Under the pieces are notes generated by a model, which was not told the origin of the DNA, ran no database searches, and saw only the letters and a list, made by a program, of their open reading frames with translations. Shown here one piece after another: positions 58,190-64,000 of a DNA stretch of 64,000 nt; position 1 is the first letter of the stretch; each line of letters starts with the position of its first letter. The stretch is taken from contig NZ_SZVP01000017.1 of NCBI RefSeq assembly GCF_005885605.1, positions 1-64,000 on the forward strand, in the 5' to 3' direction. The translations under genes were made by a program, and so were the position numbers. This DNA is from Colwellia ponticola. Its GTDB lineage: Bacteria > Pseudomonadota > Gammaproteobacteria > Enterobacterales > Alteromonadaceae.

Positions 58190-58222
58190 TGACTTGCTTA
58201 AACTAACGGCTTAAGCAAGTCA
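58190..58222 (-). terminator. Terminator after corA
   Basis: tgacttgcttaa and ttaagcaagtca are perfect 12-base arms around a nine-base loop; the minus-strand exit reads ctttta. It lies 55 bases past the corA stop and 30 bases before the DUF432-like start. Confidence 0.8.
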
Positions 58223-58276
58223 GGTTATTTAAGGTGCTCTGTTTTTCAGCTAAAGGCTTTAATTTATAACCTGTAC

Positions 58277-59248
58277 TTACAACCAGCGCTTTCTTTTAAA
58301 CAAGGCAATTAAACCAACAGAAATAACCGTCATTACGCCAAGTAAAATAAAGTAGCCATTAGGCGACTTCAATTCCGGTATATATTCAAAGTTCATCCCA
58401 TAAATACCCGCTAAAAAAGTAAGCGGGACAAATAACGCCGTAATCACCGTTAATATTCTCATGGTTGAATTTAGTTGATGTGAGGTAACAGACATATAAC
58501 CATTAATTAAATCTCCACAAATATCATAATACATTTGAGAAAGGCTCATTAACCGGTCAAGTCGCTCCCTTAAATCATTAACGGTATGAACTTCTTTGCT
58601 GGTAATTAACGAGGTGTCATCATCTTCAAGATACATATTTAAAGTATTACCAATAGTGACATGATAATTAAAGGTGCGTTTTATTTTAACAAGTTGCGAG
58701 CGATAGGCGGTAATTTCTCGCATCATTTTATCATTACCACTTATTTGAAATTCATCCTCTATTTTTTCTAAGTTTGCCTCAAAGCCAAATAATTGCTGTA
58801 GGTAATTACCACAACTGCTGTGAAATATTTTTAAGGCTAAATGAATAGGACTTCTTTTTAAATATTTTTCACTATCCTCATTAAATAAGTTATTAATCGC
58901 TATCGAGCTTTTGGGATGACAGGTTATTAAGATACGCTCCCCTATAAACATACTAATTTGCACATGCTCAAAGGTGAGATTGTCTTCTTTTGCGACAAAA
59001 CCTCGGTAAAGTAAAAAAATATAGCGGTCAAACAGCTCTACTTTAGGCGGGTGCCTGTCTCTTTGTGCATCTAAAATAGCTAAGGGATGACAACCAAACT
59101 GCGTTAATATGTCGTGTTCTTGTGCCCTGTCGACATTATTGAGATCAATCCACAGTACGGTACTGTCATCCTTCTTCCATTCGTTTACCAACTCTTGACC
59201 GCCTTTTTTTAACGATGATGTCGGTGAAATTAGCATACAATTGATCAT
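58277..59248 (-). CDS. CorA family divalent cation transporter
   Basis: 323 aa. The cytoplasmic alpha/beta and helical funnel (1-~260) is followed by two membrane helices. The signature GMN sits in LAGIYGMNFEYIPELKSP near 283-285, and the C-terminus FKRKRWL is typical. CorA channels carry Mg2+/Co2+ or, in the ZntB branch, Zn2+; which one cannot be told here. It is divergent from the DUF21 gene, a family also tied to Mg2+/Co2+. Confidence 0.92.
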   Translation of the reverse strand: MINCMLISPTSSLKKGGQELVNEWKKDDSTVLWIDLNNVDRAQEHDILTQFGCHPLAILDAQRDRHPPKVELFDRYIFLLYRGFVAKEDNLTFEHVQISMFIGERILITCHPKSSIAINNLFNEDSEKYLKRSPIHLALKIFHSSCGNYLQQLFGFEANLEKIEDEFQISGNDKMMREITAYRSQLVKIKRTFNYHVTIGNTLNMYLEDDDTSLITSKEVHTVNDLRERLDRLMSLSQMYYDICGDLINGYMSVTSHQLNSTMRILTVITALFVPLTFLAGIYGMNFEYIPELKSPNGYFILLGVMTVISVGLIALFKRKRWL

Positions 59249-59462
59249 AAAAAACCCTTACATGAAGTAATCGGTAACGTGTAGACTTTGCTAAAGCACG
59301 GACGCTACTTTAAAGTAATAATGCTTGTCAGTATAAGTAATATTATGCAACAAGGGTAAAGTTATTAGTTGTTATTTCAACAAGTAACATTAACAATACA
59401 TTTTATACTGTAACTTTACTATTCGCCTTAATAACGGCTTTCAAATTTATTTAGGAATACAC

Positions 59463-60488
59463 ATGTCAACTGACATTATTACTTGGTGTGCTATCGCTAT
59501 TTGTATCACACATTCAGCTATTTTTTCCGGCTTAAACCTGGCATTTTTTTCTATTAGTCGGCTGCACTTAGAGGTAGAGGCTAAAAAGAAAAACCAAGCG
59601 GCCCAAAAAGTATTAAAACTAAGGGATGATTCAAATTTTCTATTAGCTACTATATTATGGGGTAATGTCGGTATTAATGTATTGCTAACCATGCTCTCTG
59701 ACTCAGTCTTAACAGGTGTTAGCGCCTTTTTATTTTCAACTATTGCGATTACTATTATTGGTGAAATTACGCCACAAGCGTATTTTTCACGTAATGCTTT
59801 AAGAATGGGGAGTTTACTGGCTCCGGTTATTCGCTTTTATCAAATTCTTTTTTACCCGGTAGCTAAGCCAACGGCACTCATTCTTGACGCTTGGTTAGGT
59901 AAAGAAGGGATAACATACCTCGAAGAAAGTGAATTGAGAAATATTATTCGTCAACATATAACCGCTGAAGAGGCTGATTTAAATCAAGTAGAAGGCATTG
60001 GTGCATTAAACTTTTTTGCGTTAGATGAAATACATGTGACCGAAGAAGGCGAAATTATTGACCCTAAATCGATTATTGCCTTACCCACTAAATTAGATTT
60101 ACCTATTATTCCTACCATAGAAAAAAGCCAAGACGACCCTTTTCTTATGCAAGTGAATGAAACTGAGCATAGCTGGGTTATTTTAACTAATTTAGAAGGT
60201 TACCCTTTATTAATATTAGATGCCGACGGCTTTTCACGTGCTGCTTTGTATCAAAAAGACAACTTTGACCCGTATAACTATTGTCATCGTCCGGTTGTTA
60301 TTACTGATGAAACAACCCCATTAAATGAAGCGATGCTACAAATGAAGATAAACACCTCAATTGATAAAAACTTTGATGGCGTTATTGAGCACGATGTACT
60401 CTTAATTTGGGGAGCAAACAAACGGATTATTACTGGCGCCGATATTTTCGGGTTATTACTGAAAGGTATGTTACCCAGTGCTAAGTAA
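59463..60488 (+). CDS. DUF21 (CNNM/CorC-like) membrane protein
   Basis: 341 aa. Residues 1-~165 form the DUF21 membrane domain (ICITHSAIFSGLNLAFFSIS, NFLLATILWGNVGINVLLTM, TIIGEITPQAYFSRNALRMG), the CNNM fold used for Mg2+ and Co2+ efflux. The C-terminal part contains degenerate CBS-like segments (EIIDPKSIIALPTKLDLPII, PVVITDETTPLNEAMLQM) but no CorC_HlyC domain. AGGA precedes the ATG. Placement next to corA supports a divalent cation role. Confidence 0.83.
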   Translation: MSTDIITWCAIAICITHSAIFSGLNLAFFSISRLHLEVEAKKKNQAAQKVLKLRDDSNFLLATILWGNVGINVLLTMLSDSVLTGVSAFLFSTIAITIIGEITPQAYFSRNALRMGSLLAPVIRFYQILFYPVAKPTALILDAWLGKEGITYLEESELRNIIRQHITAEEADLNQVEGIGALNFFALDEIHVTEEGEIIDPKSIIALPTKLDLPIIPTIEKSQDDPFLMQVNETEHSWVILTNLEGYPLLILDADGFSRAALYQKDNFDPYNYCHRPVVITDETTPLNEAMLQMKINTSIDKNFDGVIEHDVLLIWGANKRIITGADIFGLLLKGMLPSAK

Positions 60489-60632
60489 TCTTTAAAGAAT
60501 ATAGCAAAATACTTATGTCATTAGACACACTAGTATATTTTTATTCAACTAAATAAGTTATTACGTTTAATTGTTATTCTGAACCCTTTACAATATCTCT
60601 CTAAGCTGTCTATTTATTGTAATTAGCAGCTA

Positions 60633-61517
60633 ATGAAAGTTAAATTAACTCAAGATATTGGAATACTTAATAATATGTTCAACTTTACCGAATGGAGTGA
60701 GTTTGTTTTAAATAATAAATTTTTGCTTACCTTTTTACTTATTTGCACCTTTTTTATATTTAAATTTTTGATTCTAAAACTAATAGAAAAAAAATCTACA
60801 CAAGATAAAAGACTAAAAATAAATATCGTCAATAATATATTCTCGTTATTAATTATTTTGGTTGTGTTTAATATCTGGTCTGAAGAAATTCAAAAGTTTG
60901 CTTTCTCTATTGCGGCGTTTATTGTTGCCATAGTGCTCGCAACAAGAGAGTTTATTCAATGCTTTATTGGCTTTATTTATTTACTCTCAAGTCGCCCATT
61001 TCGTATTGGTGATTGGGTTCAAATTGGTAATTATTACGGCGAAGTTCACTCTATCGACTGGGCAAAAGTAACCCTGTTAGAAGTAGATAAAGACAGTTAC
61101 CAATATACGGGTAAAACCTTGTATATGCCTAATAGCAAACTGATCACCTCTATCATTAAAAACCTTAACTTTCTTAAACGTTATGCGACCCATCATTTTA
61201 CTATCGTGCGTGATGACAGTATTAACCCGTTTGAATTTATTGATGAATTATATGAAAAAGCCTATTTATATTGTGAAGACTTTAACGATGTAGCCATTCG
61301 TTATAATCAGCTAATCGAAAATCGTTTAGATGTGAGCATTACCGGACCTGATCCGCATATTCAAATAGCAACGTCTGAGCTTGGTGACACGCAAGTATTT
61401 TTCACCATTTTTTGCCCAACCGAAAGTGCTATGGCGATAGAACAAAAATTAACCAATGACTTTATGCGTTTATGGTTTGAACAAAAAGCCTTACAGGCAA
61501 AAGAAGTGACGCAATAA
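60633..61517 (+). CDS. MscS family channel
   Basis: 294 aa. Three hydrophobic segments lie at about 30-52, 67-85 and 88-120. The domain after TM3 has SSRPFRIGDWVQIGNYYGEV and LYMPNSKLITSIIKNLNF, the MscS beta-domain signature. TM3 is atypical (ATREFIQCFIGFIYLL), lacking the Gly/Ala ladder of MscS. No good Shine-Dalgarno precedes ATG 60633; ATG at 60675 (residue 15) is an alternative start. Confidence 0.85.
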   Translation: MKVKLTQDIGILNNMFNFTEWSEFVLNNKFLLTFLLICTFFIFKFLILKLIEKKSTQDKRLKINIVNNIFSLLIILVVFNIWSEEIQKFAFSIAAFIVAIVLATREFIQCFIGFIYLLSSRPFRIGDWVQIGNYYGEVHSIDWAKVTLLEVDKDSYQYTGKTLYMPNSKLITSIIKNLNFLKRYATHHFTIVRDDSINPFEFIDELYEKAYLYCEDFNDVAIRYNQLIENRLDVSITGPDPHIQIATSELGDTQVFFTIFCPTESAMAIEQKLTNDFMRLWFEQKALQAKEVTQ

Positions 61518-61549
61518 CGTAACAAAATAGCCATACTAAGGCTGCTCTA

Positions 61550-61579
61550 TAGTAGACACTTCCCTTGGTGTCTACTATG
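61550..61579. terminator. Shared terminator between convergent mscS and SLC13 genes
   Basis: atagtagacac and gtgtctactat are perfect 11-base arms around an eight-base loop, followed by gtttta on the plus strand. Confidence 0.8.
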
Positions 61580-61650
61580 TTTTATCTACTACATTTCAAA
61601 AGCTTACTTTCTTTCTCTTTCCTTTATAGCACTTAACATTGTGTTAAAAC

Positions 61651-63480
61651 TTATAAATAAAGCCAGTTTAATAAGAGTGATAAGGTGACCCACATTAATA
61701 AGATTAATGGAATACCAACACGCATAAAGTCGGAAAACTTATAGCCGCCAGCGTTCATCACCAATAAATTTGTTTTATAAGCCATAGGCGTGGCATAACT
61801 TAGGTTAGCACCAAATAATACTGCTAAGATAAAGGGTTCAGGGGGAAGATTGAGTTGTTGCGCAACAGAGATAGCAACAGGAGTACCAATAACCGCGGCA
61901 GCATTATTAGAAACGATATTCGTTAGAATCGCTAATAACAGCATTAAAGCGGCTAAAACGCCCCCCGCAGGTAAAGAGTACGATACTACCACAAAGACCT
62001 CTGCTATGTATTGTGCACCTCCCGTGATCATCATGGTAGAGCCTAATGCTAAAGACGCTGCAACAATTAAAATCACTTGCGTACTTAGCGCCGATGAAGC
62101 CTCCTCCCAATTTAAGCATTTGGTTAGTAATAAAATTAATACTCCACAGACTGAACTGACTTCAATAGGAATAATACCCAGTGCTGACACAGCAACTACT
62201 GAAAGTAAGGTAACCAATGCTAACGACGCCTTACTGGTTTGTGGTAATGCTGCCGCGCCGTCAATAACTAATAACCCCCGCTTTGCTTTAAGTAGGTTAA
62301 TTTGATCAATTTCGCCTTGCACCAAGAGTACATCACCAATCTTTAAGCGCGTTTTACCAATCCCGTTGCGCCCTATTTCCATGGCTTTTCCTGCTCGGTG
62401 TAATGCCACGACCGAAATGCCATATTTACGAATAAAGTTGACTTGTTGTAAAGTGCGCCCTTCAACACCTGAACCACCAATAATAACAATTTCAGCCATG
62501 GTTTGTTTTTCGGCTTTTAACGGGTTTTCATCATCAACTTTACGTAAGCCCGAAAACAACACCGCCCCTAAAACACTCTCATATTCTTTTAGTCGTTCAG
62601 GGAAGTCATGTACTTTTAAGCGATCCCCCACCGTCAGTACAGTATCAGGTAAAGAGATAATATTACGATTATCAGGGCCGCGTTGAATACTCTCTATTTT
62701 TAACTGTCCATCTGTTAAGGCAATCGCTTCAGCAATAGTTTTACCGTTAACTTGACTTTCTTCATCGATATTTAGATAAGCGCTAAATAAACGCGGCGAC
62801 GTATCAGCCATTGACGTTGAGCGACTAGGCAAAAGTTTGGGCGCAATTAACCATAAGTAAAGCACGGCAACTACTGCGGCAATAAGCGCTGGTTTAGCAA
62901 AGTCAAACAAACCAAATTCTGCTACCCCCATATTCTTTGCAATACTCACCACAAGTAAGTTAGTTGACGTACCAATAGTGGTTGCCATACCCCCTACTAA
63001 GGTTGCTAAGCCCATCGGTAACAACATAGGAGATGAGTCTGTCTTAGTACGTAATGCCACACTGATTAAAATAGGCAGTAATAGCACCACAACAGGGGTA
63101 TTATTAATAAAAGCACTGAGCACCCCAGCAAGAATGAGTGTTAATAATAACGATAAGGTTGGACTTATTTTCCATAATTTAGCTAAATACCGACCAATAG
63201 GCTCTAATGCTCCGGTTTGGACAATGCCATGACCAATGATCATCAATGAGCACACGGTAATTAAGGCTTCGTGGCCAAAACCAAAAAATAAGGTACCGGC
63301 TTCAAAGTGAACACCGTCAACATAAAAAGGGAACAATACAAACATTAAACAAAGCACTGCGATAACAGCCAATGAGGAGGTTTCTAAGGGAATGTCTTCT
63401 CGACGAAACAAATAGAGTGCTAACACGGTAATTAATAAAACTGCTAGCGCATGATTATTAGGAATGTCTGGAATATTCAA
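61651..63480 (-). CDS. SLC13 family permease with TrkA-C domains
   Basis: 609 aa. Two blocks of membrane helices (about 10-205 and 415-605) flank a cytoplasmic region with two TrkA-C/RCK_C domains (about 220-300 and 315-400: LTVGDRLKVHDFPERL, IGDVLLVQGEIDQINLL). The transport motifs AFINNTPVVVLLLPI and IGTSTNLLVV in the first half and TNIVSNNAAAVIGTPVAISV in the second are the SNT-type repeats of the DASS/SLC13 family. Transported anion (sulfate, dicarboxylate or other) cannot be told from sequence. Confidence 0.9.
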   Translation of the reverse strand: MNIPDIPNNHALAVLLITVLALYLFRREDIPLETSSLAVIAVLCLMFVLFPFYVDGVHFEAGTLFFGFGHEALITVCSLMIIGHGIVQTGALEPIGRYLAKLWKISPTLSLLLTLILAGVLSAFINNTPVVVLLLPILISVALRTKTDSSPMLLPMGLATLVGGMATTIGTSTNLLVVSIAKNMGVAEFGLFDFAKPALIAAVVAVLYLWLIAPKLLPSRSTSMADTSPRLFSAYLNIDEESQVNGKTIAEAIALTDGQLKIESIQRGPDNRNIISLPDTVLTVGDRLKVHDFPERLKEYESVLGAVLFSGLRKVDDENPLKAEKQTMAEIVIIGGSGVEGRTLQQVNFIRKYGISVVALHRAGKAMEIGRNGIGKTRLKIGDVLLVQGEIDQINLLKAKRGLLVIDGAAALPQTSKASLALVTLLSVVAVSALGIIPIEVSSVCGVLILLLTKCLNWEEASSALSTQVILIVAASLALGSTMMITGGAQYIAEVFVVVSYSLPAGGVLAALMLLLAILTNIVSNNAAAVIGTPVAISVAQQLNLPPEPFILAVLFGANLSYATPMAYKTNLLVMNAGGYKFSDFMRVGIPLILLMWVTLSLLLNWLYL

Positions 63481-63605
63481 TAGTGGATACCAAGTTGATT
63501 AATGCTAGTGATTACAGTTAATCCTTAAAGTACTGAACTTAAGGTAACTAATACGCTTACTAGTGGCTATTGTTTTTTTAAAAAGCTTTATATGAACATG
63601 CTTGT

Positions 63606-64000
63606 TTATACTTCCTGTCGATTGATAATAGTTAAAGCACCATCGATATGCACATCACGTTGTGGGAAAGAGATAACAATATTATTTTTTTCAAATAACT
63701 CATCCAAAGTAAAGCGTATATTACTTCGAGTGACTCTTAACCCGGTTTCACCGGTAGAGTTTATCCAAAAATTAACGTAAAAAATTAAGGCGCTCTCGCC
63801 AAAGTCTTCAAATACCACTACGGGCATCGGCTCTCTTAATACATCTTTTTGCGCCAGCGTTGCCTCTAAAATAAGGTCGGCTACTTTTCTAGCGCGACTG
63901 CCATAGGCAACACCGACAGAAATACTTGTTCTGACTAAGTTATCACGCAATGTCCAGTTAACCACAGTATTTTCAAGTAACTTACTATTAGGAATAAGTA
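63606..64000 (-). CDS. MscS family channel (partial, N-terminus beyond the right edge)
   Basis: 131 codons are in the window; the frame remains open through base 64000, so the start is outside. The first codons read LIPNSKLLENTVVNWTLRDN, the end of the MscS beta domain, followed by ISVGVAYGS and the vestibule domain with YVNFWINSTGETG, ending FPQRDVHIDGAL. The wording is closest to the long MscS homologues of the KefA/YjeP type, in which this domain is C-terminal. Fourth MscS homologue of the window. Confidence 0.88.
   Translation of the reverse strand, partial: LIPNSKLLENTVVNWTLRDNLVRTSISVGVAYGSRARKVADLILEATLAQKDVLREPMPVVVFEDFGESALIFYVNFWINSTGETGLRVTRSNIRFTLDELFEKNNIVISFPQRDVHIDGALTIINRQEV

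Overview
The window reads as a stretch of core chromosome from an AT-rich marine gammaproteobacterium, most likely Colwellia or a close relative (Alteromonadales). This rests on gene content and order (pdxB-asd-fimV, fabB/mnmC/yfcL/epmC, grpE/nadK-recN-bamE, rnfH-ratA/smpB-ssrA, hdfR/maoP, tamA-tamB), on a Na+-linked Mrp antiporter operon, and on AT-rich intergenic DNA containing small inverted-repeat elements. I see no prophage, transposase gene, rRNA, tRNA or CRISPR array. The only stable RNA gene is tmRNA.

Layout. 1-6.4 kb (minus strand): the polar organiser FimV/HubP (cut by the left edge, with a two-tier acidic tandem repeat), then asd, pdxB and fabB. 6.7-10.2 kb: an MnmC oxidase lacking its usual methyltransferase half, YfcL, an AcoX/NAD-kinase-like protein and the EF-P hydroxylase EpmC. 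10.4-16.2 kb: a complete Mrp antiporter operon (AB fusion, C, D, E, F, G), divergent from an Lrp/AsnC regulator. 17.3-27.9 kb: the heat-shock and quality-control block dnaK-dnaJ, grpE, nadK, recN, bamE, rnfH-ratA, smpB and ssrA, with readable sigma-32 promoters at dnaK and grpE and a LexA box at recN. 28.3-37 kb: envelope and membrane functions (Cti fatty-acid isomerase, MscS channel, DUF2254 protein, a phosphatase-lipid kinase fusion, a repeat lipoprotein, MgtE). 37.4-40.7 kb: glutathione-dependent formaldehyde detoxification (adhC-fghA) with a divergent LysR regulator. 41.1-44.1 kb: an overlapping pair encoding a GshB-like ATP-grasp ligase and an N-formylglutamate-amidohydrolase/DUF1704 metallopeptidase. 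44.3-49.3 kb: a small acidic protein, HdfR/MaoP, ProB, a Bax-like glucosaminidase and a bestrophin. 49.5-55.2 kb: TamB and TamA. 55.4-64 kb: a Usp protein and an ion-handling cluster (three more MscS homologues, a DUF432-like protein, CorA, a DUF21 protein, an SLC13 permease).

The least explained parts are the ATP-grasp/DUF1704 operon, which chemically resembles a ligase plus a carboxypeptidase acting on one peptide or small molecule, and a group of short non-coding elements ending in TACCA...TGGTA. At least six full, minimal or decayed copies of these lie between genes. One supplies the last codons and stop of a LysR gene, and two appear nested.
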